From: Rheum nobile
Taxonomy: Eukaryota > Streptophyta > Magnoliopsida > Caryophyllales > Polygonaceae
Reading direction: 5' to 3'
Assembly: GCA_027886185.1 (NCBI GenBank)
Contig: WOAB01000056.1
Span: forward strand, 8,308,001-8,372,000
Length of the DNA: 64,000 nt
In this document: one piece after another, positions 47,813 to 57,722 of the stretch
How positions within the stretch are numbered: position 1 is the stretch's first letter
Layout: each line of letters opens with the position of its first letter
Notes under the pieces: generated by a model
The model's input: only the letters and a program-made list of their open reading frames with translations
What the model was told of the DNA's origin: nothing
Database searches by the model: none
Position numbers and translations under genes: made by a program

Positions 47813-47871
47813 AAAATCTATCATGATATTTTAACAATAATTAATTATTTTTAAGATAGATTTTTTAATTT
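47807..47871 (+). repeat. Inverted repeat at the start of the H1 tail
   Basis: TTAAAAAATCTATC and its exact complement GATAGATTTTTTAA about 30 bases apart. They could form a 14-bp stem. Confidence 0.75.
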
Positions 47872-48455
47872 TTTTTTTAATTTGTATGGTTCAAAATAGT
47901 CTTATCTATTTTTTATATGAAAACATGAGAAAACGGTTTTTAGTTAAAAGATATGGGTGAAATAAATCAAAATTCTACATTCACCCCTATATATACATAA
48001 TTACATGGGAGTTCTACGCATCATGAAGATTTGTCATCTTAATATTTTATAAACTTTATATTCTTGACAATGTAGATTAATTTCAAAATTTGTTTATGAA
48101 GTATTGGTTGTTTAATTAGTTTGATACATGTTGATTTGCAAAAAAAAATATATATATAAATTTAACTTTTTTATTCTTAGTTAGTAGACTTAAGCTAAAA
48201 CATTCATTATTAAAAAAATCCTAAGATAACCAAATATGATATATAATTAACATCTAACTTTGGTTTGGTTAACTATGATGATACTTTTCAGTTATTGTTG
48301 TTTTATTTTTAATGTGACATATTTTATGAGCAATGACGTATAAAAATTAATCATTTTTAGTATCATGAAATATATTTGATTTTTTAGATTTTAATGTCAT
48401 ATTATTAAATTTTTTTAATAAATTCATCCCGTGTATGGCACAGGCACTATGCTAG
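47872..48455 (+). other. Unique 3' tail of H1 with the Helitron terminus
   Basis: AT-rich and without a gene. The hairpin CCCGTG/CACAGG (one G:T pair) is at 48428-48444, and CTAG at 48452-48455. This tail occurs once, while the 5' part is repeated 14 times. Confidence 0.65.
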
Positions 48456-49090
48456 TTGATGCTATTTGCAAGTTGAAAACTCAATTGGTATTTTGTTATT
48501 TTAACTCTTCAAAGAAAAACTTAATTATTTCTTTTAAAATTTCAGTATATTAGAATTTTTATTTAGAATTATTGTTGGTTGAAAATATCTAATTCTTATA
48601 TGTTATATAGTGCAACACAATTGACCAAGGGTTTCTTTTAAAATTGAAGATCGAATTGAACCAAGTTATTTCGAAATTGAAGATCCAATTGATCAGGTTA
48701 CCTCGCTCCTTTATATTTGTGCACATTTTGTTTTGTTTGAGCATATTACATTTAGTTATGTCTTTTAGAGTTAGTTACTAAATATAACAATTATGTTGGA
48801 ATTTATTTTGATATATGAAATAGACTTTTCTTATTTTGTTTATTATATATATATATATTTTATAAGGGCATCGTCGTATTGTTTACACCGGGTCTCCAAT
48901 ATTCATTGGCCGGCCCTAAAAACACTTATTAATGACCTAATAAGATATCAAGTCTGTCAATATTTTTTTTCTTTATTCTTTGTTTTTTCATATTATAACA
49001 CGTTATTAGCACGATTGCTCAAGATTCAAGGTAGCTTTTTTTAAACTAATTTCCCACATATTTTTCTTCTTCTTTCAAATCATCAGAACA
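48456..49090 (+). other. Intergenic repeat-derived DNA
   Basis: No gene. Bases 48457-48496 resemble 31894-31933 left of H1 (about 80 percent over 38 bases). Bases 48930-49070 (AATAAGATATCAAGTCTGT, ATTATAACACGTTATTAGCACGA) match 63868-64000, so this is part of a dispersed repeat. TATAACACG(T)TATCAGCACG-type sequence is common at plant retroelement LTR junctions (recollection, not checked). Confidence 0.6.
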
Positions 49091-49954
49091 TGATGTGACC
49101 TCGCCTACCATGACAGCTGCAGACGAGGAGGAGGCTATGAGTCTTAGGTCCGCAGGTCCCATTACTAGAGCACGAGCCAAAGCTATTCAAGCTGCGACTC
49201 AATCACTGGTGACCAGACTCGTAGTAGGTCAGGGACGTCCAACTACAGATGAGGGATCCATTCTGAGTTTAGTGACAGTTGGGACGTCTACACAGTCTGC
49301 AGAGATCCCGGAGCTTACAGATTAGAGATATTGATCGCTATTCGCCTAGTTATCGATATTTCTGATTTATGACATTTATCAGTATTTTCCCCGGATATTA
49401 TTTATTATTTTCAGCATTTTTAGGGAGTTTAGGAGGTCATTTCTATACTTAGAATGACCGAAATTCCTTAGGGTATTTTTAGTATTTTATTTGTTTTATT
49501 TTTAATCTTTTTTGGTTAAGGAAAAGGAAGAGTCTTCCTTTTACTTAACCTAGCTTGTAATTCCCTTTCTTCTTCACGTTAATATTACAGACTTATTGTT
49601 GAGAGAAACTCCAATTGAGCCTCCATTAACGTCCTCCTTGATTCTCTTGGTTGAGCTTGCTCCCTCGCGTTTCTGCCATTAATTCCGCTAGATCTAGGTC
49701 GAGCTTGCTCCCTTCTTCTAATCCGCTTCAAAATCTCCATCCTTTTCCAGCCCTAAACTGGTCGTGGCCCCCTTCACCCATACGGTCAACCCCTCAAATT
49801 TCTATCGCTTCCGCAATCGCTTCCACCTCGCCATCGTCTTGCAATCTCCATCAACGCAGACGCCTATTCAAGGAGTTGTTTCGCCCCACTACGGATTCAC
49901 CACGATCTCATCCGAGACTTGAGACCTTCTTCATAGCAAGGTCACATCAGAACA
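49086..49954 (+). repeat. Solo LTR of the element C family with TSD GAACA
   Basis: The LTR is 49091-49949 (859 bp), TGATGTGACC to GGTCACATCA, nearly identical to the LTRs of C. It is flanked by GAACA at 49086-49090 and 49950-49954. It keeps the pol-tail frame (to TAG at 49323-49325) without any pol. Its close match to C shows recent activity of the family followed by LTR-LTR recombination. Confidence 0.97.
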
Positions 49955-50190
49955 TGACACCCATAAATTTTTAGCAAACCTGGAATGGAATCTCATATCC
50001 ACTATGATTATTTTTCATTAATAAACTCGCATGCAAGTGTAAACATGAACATCCGATCCATTCGTTTTTTTTCAATGAGAACATGTGCATCATCATTTAT
50101 ATTCATACATATGTTATATATATATATTCTTCTTCTTCTTCAAATCAGAACATGTATTACTTCATATATGTATCCATCCCTGATGTATTT
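49955..50190 (+). other. Non-coding DNA right of the solo LTR
   Basis: AT-rich, with a (TA)n run near 50116. The 72-codon frame at 49985-50203 is not convincing. Probably the same host repeat that the solo LTR entered. Confidence 0.5.
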
Positions 50191-50194
50191 TTAC

Positions 50195-50660
50195 AAGCGA
50201 TAATCTTTAGTCCCTGAAACGATAATCTTTAATTCCTGAAGCGATAAATATTTAGTTCCTGAAATGATAGCCTTTAATTTCAGATCTTTAAATTCCTGAA
50301 GCGATAATTTTTAGTCTCTGAAGCGGTAATTATTTAGTCTCTAAAGCAATAACCTTTAGTCCCGGATCTTTAAATTCCTGAAGAGATAATTTTTAGTCCC
50401 TAAAGCGATATTTTTTTAGTCCTTGAAGCGATAATCTTTAGTCTCGGATCTTTAAATACCTGAAGCTATAATTTTTTTTAGTCCCTGAAGCGATAATAAC
50501 CCCTGAAGCGATAAATTTTAGTCCCTGAAGCGATAATCTTTAGTCCCGGATCTTGCGATAACTTTTAGTCCCAGAAGCAATATTCTATAAAATCCCTGAA
50601 GCGATAACCTTTAAATCCCTGAAGTGATTATCTTCGACCCCTAAAGTGATAAATTAAACA
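50195..50660 (+). repeat. Minisatellite of (AGTCCCTGAAGCGATAATCTTT) type
   Basis: About 17 imperfect copies of CCTGAAGCGATAA followed by a TTTAGT spacer. Periods vary between about 17 and 30, and the unit is sometimes extended by CCGGATCTTTAAATT. Confidence 0.85.
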
Positions 50661-50757
50661 ATGTGAAACATTAGCATACATCTCGGGCAGAAAATATTAA
50701 CCTACATACGATTTTTTTTCTCTTTCTCCTATATGCTATTGTTTTCTTTCTTTTAGT

Positions 50758-50767
50758 ATTGTTAATA
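50758..50767 (+). other. Candidate left TSD of the foldback element (ATTGTTAATA)
   Basis: The same ten bases stand at 52537-52546, just outside the inverted repeats. A 9-10 bp duplication would suit a Mutator-like element. Confidence 0.5.
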
Positions 50768-50948
50768 GGATAAGTCTCATGTGAGAATTTATATTAGGGT
50801 GAGAAATAAGAATAAATCCTACTATTTGGATTATAAATAAATCAAAGGCTAAGATTAAACTTTCATTAAAAGATCATGTGCATGGCACATGACTTCATTT
50901 TTGAGAATTTGACCGGTCAACATGATTGGTCAAACCAGTCACCGGCGG

Positions 50949-50972
50949 TCAACGCCGGAGCTCCGGCGTTGA
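50949..50972. repeat. Perfect 24-bp palindrome in the left arm
   Basis: Symmetric about GGAG|CTCC with arms TCAACGCC/GGCGTTGA. GC-rich in AT-rich surroundings. Confidence 0.95.
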
Positions 50973-51049
50973 TCGGTCAATTTTTTATTTTATTTTTTCG
51001 GTCAGCTTTTTTTTCCCGGCCAGTTTTTTTTTTTCAGGCACAATTTTTG

Positions 51050-52270
51050 ACTTGCGACTGTATGTGCATTGATTTTTGCTTGTATGTGCATCGATATTGA
51101 CTTGTATGTGCATTGATATTGCATAAAATCTGTATAGGATTTTTTACTATGTGTGACTTTGTGTATGTGAAAACGCATGCACTTCTCAACATGTGCATAT
51201 GTTTTAGCTTGTGTGTGCATAAATTTTGACATATATATGCATCTAAGTTCTACTTGTGTGTATTATTTTCTTGGGTTGAAATATTGTACATGAGTTTTGG
51301 CTTGTATGTGCACCTAAATTACATAAATTTTGCATAGGATTTTAATTATGTGTGACTTTGTATATGTGAAAACTCATGCACATACATGCAAAAACTTATG
51401 CATGTATTTCAGAGAATGTGCATATGTTTTGGCATGTGTGTGCATAAATTTTGACATGTATGTGCATCTAAATTCTACTTGTGTGCGTTGTTTTCTTGGG
51501 TTAAAATGTGCATGAGTTTTGGCTTGTATGTGCATACCCATTGAAGTGTATGTCTTTTTGCTTGTATGTGCATGTAAATTGAACTAGATGTGCATAGGAT
51601 TTGACTATATGTGTGACTTTTTGTAAGTGAAAACTTATGCACACACATGTAAAATCTTAAATACTTTACAGAATGTGTATAGGTTTTGTCTTATAAGTAC
51701 ATAAATTTTGAATTGTTTGTGCATCTAAATTTTACTTGTATGCATCGTTTTCTTGGCTTGATATGTGCATGAGTTTTTGACTTGTATGTGCATACCATTT
51801 GAAACACACGTCTTTTTGCTTGAATGTGCACATGTCAAAACTTATGCAAATACAGTATACAACTCATGCACATTTTCTCTAGAAAACAATGCATATTTTT
51901 TACAATATTTAGATGCACATATATGTCAATATTGATGCACATACAAGCCAAATTTATGCACATACAAACCAAAGTGTATGCACATGCCATCTCAAGCAAA
52001 AAATTAGTCTTGGAAAAAAGTTGGGCTACGAAAAATTCAATGAAAAAAATGGCCGGACAACACCTTATAAAATTTTAATGCACATACAAGTCAATATTGA
52101 TGCACACACAAGTAACAAATGGTGCACATGCCATCGCAAGCAAACAGTGGATCCGGAAAAAAATGGGCCGGAAATAAAAAAAAAACTTATGTCGGACAAC
52201 GCCTTATAAAATTTTGATGCACATATAGGACAATATAGATGCACACACAAGCCAAAATGTATGCACATGC
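51050..52270. repeat. GTGCAT minisatellite of the foldback centre
   Basis: Variants of CTTGTATGTGCAT(T/C)GATATTGA and CATAAATTTTGACATGTATG, spaced about 25-35 bases, repeat from 51050 to 51830. The complement (GATGCACATACAAGTCAATA) repeats from 51840 to 52270. Confidence 0.85.
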
Positions 52271-52340
52271 CATCTTTAGTAAAAAAAGTTGACCTGGAAA
52301 AAAAAAACTGGTCCGAAAAAATAAAAAAATAAAAATTGAT

Positions 52341-52370
52341 CGGTCAACGCCGGAGCTCCGGTGTTGACCG
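52341..52370. repeat. 30-bp palindrome in the right arm, one mismatch
   Basis: CGGTCAAC on the left and GTTGACCG on the right of GGAG|CTCC, with one G/T change from perfect symmetry. Confidence 0.93.
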
Positions 52371-52546
52371 GCTGATAACCGGTTTGACTGGTTAATTATC
52401 CACTTAAGTGGTCATGTGCATGGCACATGGCCACTTGAATAATAGTCTAATCCTAGCCTTTGGATTTTATCAAATCCAAAGACTATAAACTATTCTCATT
52501 TCTCACCATAATATTCATTCTCACCGGATCTGCATCATTGTTAATA

Positions 52547-52767
52547 TACATATACGTGTTTTCTTTCTTTTAGCATATATACATATATTGTTAGATATTA
52601 AGTTAGACATATTGTTTGATATTTATATGGCATGCATACATATATATTGTTCGATGTTTATATGATTGTTCGATGTTTATATGGCATATCATATATGTTA
52701 GATATTATGTTACTGCATGTCATAACATTTACATACATGTAATGTTCAAAATTATTTTAGATACTTA
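52547..52767 (+). other. AT-rich spacer
   Basis: Tandem-like GTTCGATGTTTATATGGCAT and TAGATATTA pieces (about 52610-52700). No gene. Confidence 0.5.
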
Positions 52768-52795
52768 CTAGTGTAGTACCCGTGCCTTGCACAGG
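52768..52795 (-). other. Helitron-type 3' terminus of H2
   Basis: The minus strand reads CCTGTGCAAGGCACGGG, seven bases, then CTAG, with T outside. Six-base stem with one G:T pair and a five-base loop. Confidence 0.7.
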
Positions 52796-52799
52796 ATCT

Positions 52800-53700
52800 G
52801 TTTATTTTTTCTTATATTTTTACAAATAGTGTATTTTATTATATGTTTCATTGATATAGAAATATATAGTTAATGACTGTTATAGAAGTAGATAAATTTT
52901 GATATAAAAAATGACTAATCGACAAATAATATTGAAGATATAAATAATTACATTATATAAAGAGATACATAACTCTCCATAACTTTATTAATAATAAAAA
53001 TTGGCTAAATAGTTTTTGAAACAGGGATAGCCAAACCCCTTACATCAATACTACTAAAACCATAAAACATAATAAAAATGTTTATTTAATACATGAAAAT
53101 GAAACACTATCATAAAATCTGGCATGATGTTCAAAATTGCTACAAATTATTAAAAACTTCCTTGTATACTACATTGGTTGTAGTAATATATCTATTCTTA
53201 TCTTTGTCGCAAATCAATATCTTCAAACCTTTCTTGCTAGTCACCCGTAACACAATCTCTGAATTTGATATATATTCCAAAATAAAATCAATAAATATAC
53301 ATACTAACATAATATTGGGTATTATGAAAAACATAAATATATGTAAATACTTATTCAACATTACATTAATAAATGTATATATTAATTAATTATTTTAATA
53401 TTATAAAAAAAATAAGTATTTATAACTAATGAATTGACTTATGGGCCGAATTAATATTCGTATAGGCTGTGGAAATTTTTGATTCTGTTTAATTGTTAGT
53501 AGGACCAAATAACCCCAAGCCCAAATCTTCCTAGACACGGCCCATTATAACTTTTGCGGACAAATCACGTGCAATCCCATTACTTCTAATTTGTTGTAAA
53601 CCTCGATTTTGACCTAACATTACCTCCTACCTCATTTGCCGCTGCCTCACCGTTTCCACTTTCCAGATCTCTCTGTTTCTTCACACTTCAATACAGTTCT
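52800..53700 (+). other. Non-coding AT-rich DNA inside H2
   Basis: No supported gene; the 98-codon frame at 53093-53389 is low-complexity. From 53430 on, AAGCCCAAAT and CGGCCCATTA motifs and a CT-rich stretch resemble a plant promoter and 5' UTR. Confidence 0.5.
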
Positions 53701-53724
53701 TTCCTTTTCAAGCTATCGCCATCC

Positions 53725-53841
53725 ATGGCGATTTCTATTTTGAAATACAGGCTTCACGTTTCTCTTTCTATTTCTCTCAATTCCGTCAAATCCTTTGACT
53801 TTCCACTTTCAAATCTTTCAGATCCAATTAATATTCTTTGA
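53725..53841 (+). CDS. Possible short first exon or chance ORF
   Basis: ATG GCG in good plant context (ATCCATGGCG) after a UTR-like CT-rich leader, 38 codons (MAISILKYRLHVSLS...) ending in TGA. There is no recognisable domain. It could be the first exon of a captured gene fragment. Weak. Confidence 0.2.
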   Translation: MAISILKYRLHVSLSISLNSVKSFDFPLSNLSDPINIL

Positions 53842-54061
53842 ACATGCAAATCGATTTACAAAATCGGGGCTCATTTTTGGGGATCAAGCTTGCTTCCAGA
53901 AGGAGTTCTAGAGACTGAGAGAAACAAAACAAAACAGATATGATTTTTTTCATGAATATTTCCGATCTATTTCTTTCCTTACGTTCTTAGACATCTCAGA
54001 TCCAACAAAAATAGGTTCTAATTAAACTTTTCTCTTTATCATGCAAATGAAAACACCGTGT

Positions 54062-54182
54062 TGATGAGGAGATCAGAAGTGCAATTGGAGGTTTGTCCCC
54101 AAGTTAACATTCAAACCCACCAACGCAGTTGATGAGGAGATCTGGAAGAACTTTCTGGCAAACTCCAGATTCGAGAAATGTA
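54062..54182 (+). pseudogene. Exon-like module 1 (ends at a GTAAGC donor)
   Basis: One frame reads KLTFKPTNAVDEEIWKNFL and runs to AAAT|GTAAGC at about 54180, followed by a CT-rich intron-like start. Related modules with the same D-E-x-I-W core and the same donor lie at 55444-55513 and 55634-55700. The protein family was not recognised. Confidence 0.4.
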
Positions 54183-54479
54183 AGCTCTCCCTCTCTCTTT
54201 TTCTCTTTCTCTAGATATTTTTTGATGTTTGAAATGCTAAATTTCCTTTTGTTCAAATTTTTTACAAATGCTCAGTGATTTCGTCTGGTTCAGTGATTTC
54301 ATTGTTTGAAAATTTTACAAATTTCAAATAGATCAACCATTAATAATATAGTATAATATCAAATATATTTCATGCTTTGACTTTTTTTGGTTAGAAGTCC
54401 GAAATCTATTCTTAATCTAGATTGTTCTTCATGAAGATTGTTCTTCATTTATATTCTTCTTCGTTTATTATATATATAT

Positions 54480-55210
54480 ATATTATAATGGTTAACATCA
54501 AAATAATATATTAATTGGGACTTAATAATATAAGTGGCGCAGTCAGCAGTATTATCTTATAATATTAAACAACAGTAATATAAGTGGTAACAAAACGACT
54601 ATAATCTAATGGGCTTCTGACTATAATATATTGGGCTTACATTATGTATGGGTAACAAAACGACTATAATATACTTAACTTGGGTAATATACTTTAGTGG
54701 GCTACCTAAATGAATGTAAGTTATTGGGCTTACACAGATTGTGAAATATGGCCGTTAACATTTCTGGATTAACCAATTTATGGGCTTATTGGCCCGTTAA
54801 ACTAAACGTCTATATATACCAATGAGCCTGATTATAAACCTGATAACCTTTAATGGGCATTTAGGCCAAAATCAATTTCTATTTGTGGCACAAAATTTCT
54901 ATTTCATTGGACTTCTAGGGCCAATTACATTTTACACGCAGCTTTAAACATTGTGTAGGACATATTGGGTTACTGGTTAAACGGGATTTATAGATTGGGC
55001 TATTGGTTCTAAAATCGGTCCATGACCGTTGCCAAATAAGACGATTGATTTTGTACTAAAAAAAACACTAAAACAAAAGCAACTCAAACCCTATACTTAA
55101 CTTGGCCCAAATACTACTTTTATTGCCCGTAAAATGTTGCTTAACAAATAATTTCTTCAATTGGGCTTATGGGCCAATTAAGAATAAACGTAACGTTAAA
55201 TAGCGGCCCA
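54480..55210 (+). promoter_or_regulatory. Cluster of TGGGCTTA/GGCCCAA motifs
   Basis: More than ten TGGGC(T/C) or GGCCCA elements in about 700 bases, on both strands, many as ATTGGGCTTA. Such site II-type elements are known from plant growth-gene promoters. Here they may simply be a degenerate repeat. Confidence 0.45.
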
Positions 55211-55307
55211 AATGTACTCAAGTCCGCTTACTTTATTTAGGTTATACATTTCCAGATGCGTCTACCCTAACCCTATCTCTTTTCATTTTTTTGTTTTGCC
55301 GACAACG

Positions 55308-55416
<109 letters not shown>

Positions 55417-55443
55417 GATTCTTTTCGTTTCATTTTGTCCCTA

Positions 55444-55700
55444 GATGAGGATATTTGGAAGTTGGGAAGAGATATGGAAGGACGATGTTCTGCCCAGATC
55501 CAAAGTGATAAATGTAAGCACGTTCTCTGTCTTTGTCTGTCTATCTCTTTCTCTCTTTCTCTACAGATCATTTGTTTGATTTATGTCCTGGTTCATTACT
55601 CTCTGAAAATAATTAAATAATTTATTTCATATGAGTAGATCTGGAGGTTGGTCAAGAGATGGAAGTGAAGAATGTTTTTGTGAGCTTCAAAGTCGATAAA
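55444..55700 (+). pseudogene. Exon-like modules 2 and 3
   Basis: Module 2 (55444-55513) encodes DEDIWKLGRDMEGR and ends GATAAAT|GTAAGCA. Module 3 (55634-55700) is a diverged copy with stops, ending at the same GATAAAT|GTAAGCA. Each is followed by a CT-rich stretch and CATTTGTTTGATT or CCTTCGTTTGATT, so exon and intron start were duplicated together. Confidence 0.45.
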
Positions 55701-55759
55701 TGTAAGCATGATCTCTATCTATCCTCTCTCTCTCTCTCTCTAGAGATCCTTCGTTTGAT

Positions 55760-55950
55760 TTTTTACCCTAAATCCCAAATCTCACTCCCTAAACCCGTAA
55801 ACCCTAACCTGAAACCATAACCCTAGACTCTAGCCCTAACCCTAACCCTAAACCCCAAATCTCACTCCTCAATACCCAAATCCCTAACCCTAAACCCTAA
55901 CCCTAATGCTAACCTTAAACCCTCACCTCTAAACCCTACCTCTAAACCTT
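55760..55950 (+). repeat. Degenerate telomere-like CCCTAAA tract
   Basis: Around twenty CCCTAAA/CCCTAAC units with mutations and an inner direct repeat (CCCCAAATCTCACTCC twice, near 55788 and 55853). Too degenerate for a real telomere; an interstitial tract. Confidence 0.8.
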
Positions 55951-56911
55951 AAATCATAAATATTTGTAAGTTCTACAATACAATATTCATCTTTGTAACT
56001 TCTTTTCTCTATCTGATTGCATGTGAGCACGAGCTAGCCCTGTTAACAAAATTTAAGAGTACATTGGGAATATCAAGTACAAAATGCTCATATTCTGCAA
56101 GGTAATCATTCTAGCAAAACAGTTTATATTATTTGTATTAAATAATACTCTAATTACCGATCCCTAAACTTTTGTCATCATAGGTATCAAGATATAACCG
56201 GAAATCAGATATCTAAAATGTGAAGTTTAGTTTGATAATATTCTAAAAGGTAGGCCTTCTGACTTTTTTACTTAGCTTATATTTATTTATTCATTCACTT
56301 GTATTTTAATTATTGACTTTAAAGCTTTTTTCATAATAGGTTTAAAATTAAAACATCCAAGGTAGCTGGTTCTGATATGAGGAAATCAAATAGCCACAAT
56401 TAAATGTTTACTATGTTCAACCTATATAATCAGGTCATGGTTCTCACTCTTGAAATATTACATCAACATATCTTAAATTATTACTTTAAATATATAATAT
56501 GGATCTAACTTGTGTATTCTTGTCACAGTAATCCATCCTGGACCTCATAATGGACTCATTGAACAAATTTTAAGGATAAACATAAACTTGAAAGAGATGT
56601 AAAGGTATGTTCACTATACTAAGATTTATATTTGCATAGTAGTGTAAGTAGTTGATCTATAATAGTTACTTTCATTAGCTTAGAATTAAATAATAGAAAA
56701 TAACTTAGAAGTGCACATGATTTACAACTAATTAATATAAATAAAAACATAATTTACTTAGTTATAAGTAAATGCTTCAGTTGTAAACTAAATCATACAA
56801 GAGAACATAAAATTTATTAGTTGTAAATAAAAATAGTATATTTTGCAGCAAGAAATTGTTTATTAGAGGACGAAATAAATTGGGACATAATTCCTAGTTT
56901 TACGATGAAAC
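55951..56911 (+). other. Non-coding, possibly intron-like DNA inside H2
   Basis: No open frame of note. Short pieces followed by GTA and long T-rich stretches look like exon/intron remnants but cannot be assigned. Confidence 0.4.
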
Positions 56912-56916
56912 TTTGT
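56912..56916 (+). other. TSD of element E (TTTGT)
   Basis: Exact match with 62405-62409. Confidence 0.95.
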
Positions 56917-57722
56917 TGATGTGACCTTGTCCGATGGAAAGACCACACTTCGTTATCAAGGATCGCTTGAATGCGTATTGGGGCGTTGCAACTCGTCGGA
57001 AAGGATGTAAGGGGTGTTCGGATGCAACAGACTGGGGGAGAGCGGCGGACGAAGGGGCGGCGAACGGCGGAAGTGATGGTGGAGACGCGGCGGACGTGGA
57101 GGAGCGAACGACGGCGGAAGTGGTGGTGAGGTGGAGGCTGCCGTGAAAAGTGTATGGGAATTAGGGTTAGGGTTTGTGTTTAGTTGCGGATAAGTAACTG
57201 GATAGTTGGTAACCGAGTTAACTCGCCAGGATAGTTCGACTAGGAACGCGTTAACTTTGTGACGTCAGGGCTCGGGTTTGCAGGAGATTACTCGACTGGA
57301 AAACAAAGCTCTATTTTGACGTACCCAAAAAGGAAGACAAGAGTACCTATTTATACTAGGAGAGTGGGCCTAATGGGCCAGACTCTCTAGTTACTAAATC
57401 TGGCGGCCCATTTAACATAAATGGAAACCACCCAGAAATAGCAGCTACTAAAAATAGAAATACTGTTTATATAACGTACTAAACAAGTAATGTCTCGATC
57501 GAACTGAATATAACTGTAGAGGAGTCAGTCACGGCTAAGCTGATGAGACACAGAAGCTCGGACGCTGTAGTGATCTGGCCGTGACTGGCTACAAGTCTGG
57601 TCACCAAGGATTGTGTCGCTGCTTGGACACTCTTCGCTCTGGAATGGGTGATCGGACCCGTAGGTGGAAGTCGCATGGCGTCTTCCTCCTCTGTAGCTGA
57701 CATGGAGGACTGGGTCACATCA
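56917..57722 (-). repeat. 3' LTR of element E
   Basis: 806 bp. The pol frame enters at 57722 and stops at 57479-57481. A TATAAATA box (minus) is at 57348-57355. The 70-codon plus-strand frame at 56934-57146 also occurs in the other LTR and is not a gene. Confidence 0.95.

Larger units (their letters stand above)
31962..48455 (+). mobile_element. Helitron-bounded tandem array (H1), 16.5 kb
   Basis: The left edge reads A|TCTATATC (31961/31962) and the right edge CTAG|T (48452-48455/48456). Just before the right edge is a hairpin, CCCGTG-TATGG-CACAGG (48428-48444), seven bases before CTAG. These are the termini expected of plant Helitrons: 5' TC, 3' hairpin plus CTRR, insertion between A and T, no TSD. 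Between them lie 14 head-to-tail copies of a unit of about 1.08 kb and a unique tail of about 640 bp. No Rep/helicase gene is present, so it is non-autonomous. Treating array and termini as one element is inference. Confidence 0.65.
50768..52536. mobile_element. Foldback element with long inverted repeats
   Basis: The left arm (about 50775-50995) and right arm (about 52332-52530) are inverted copies with gaps: GGTGAGAAATRAGAATA, TTTGGATT, CAAAGGCTARGATTARACT, CATGTGCATGGCACATG and the GGAGCTCC palindrome in the same order. The centre is short repeats that switch strand near 51830. Left of it they read CTTGTATGTGCAT; right of it they read ATGCACATACAAG, so the entire 1.77 kb can fold back. No transposase. 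It is probably a non-autonomous TIR/Mutator-like foldback element. The short open frames inside are repeat translations. Confidence 0.75.

Noticed and set aside
53093..53389. 98-codon frame in AT-rich DNA
   Set aside because: Low-complexity Ile/Asn/Lys composition, no motif, overlapped by an opposite frame of similar length.
55760..55950. CCCTAAA tract as a chromosome end
   Set aside because: Too degenerate and internal; it continues into ordinary sequence on both sides.
56934..57146. 70-codon frame repeated at 61593
   Set aside because: Both are the same stretch of the two LTRs of element E, opposite to its transcription.
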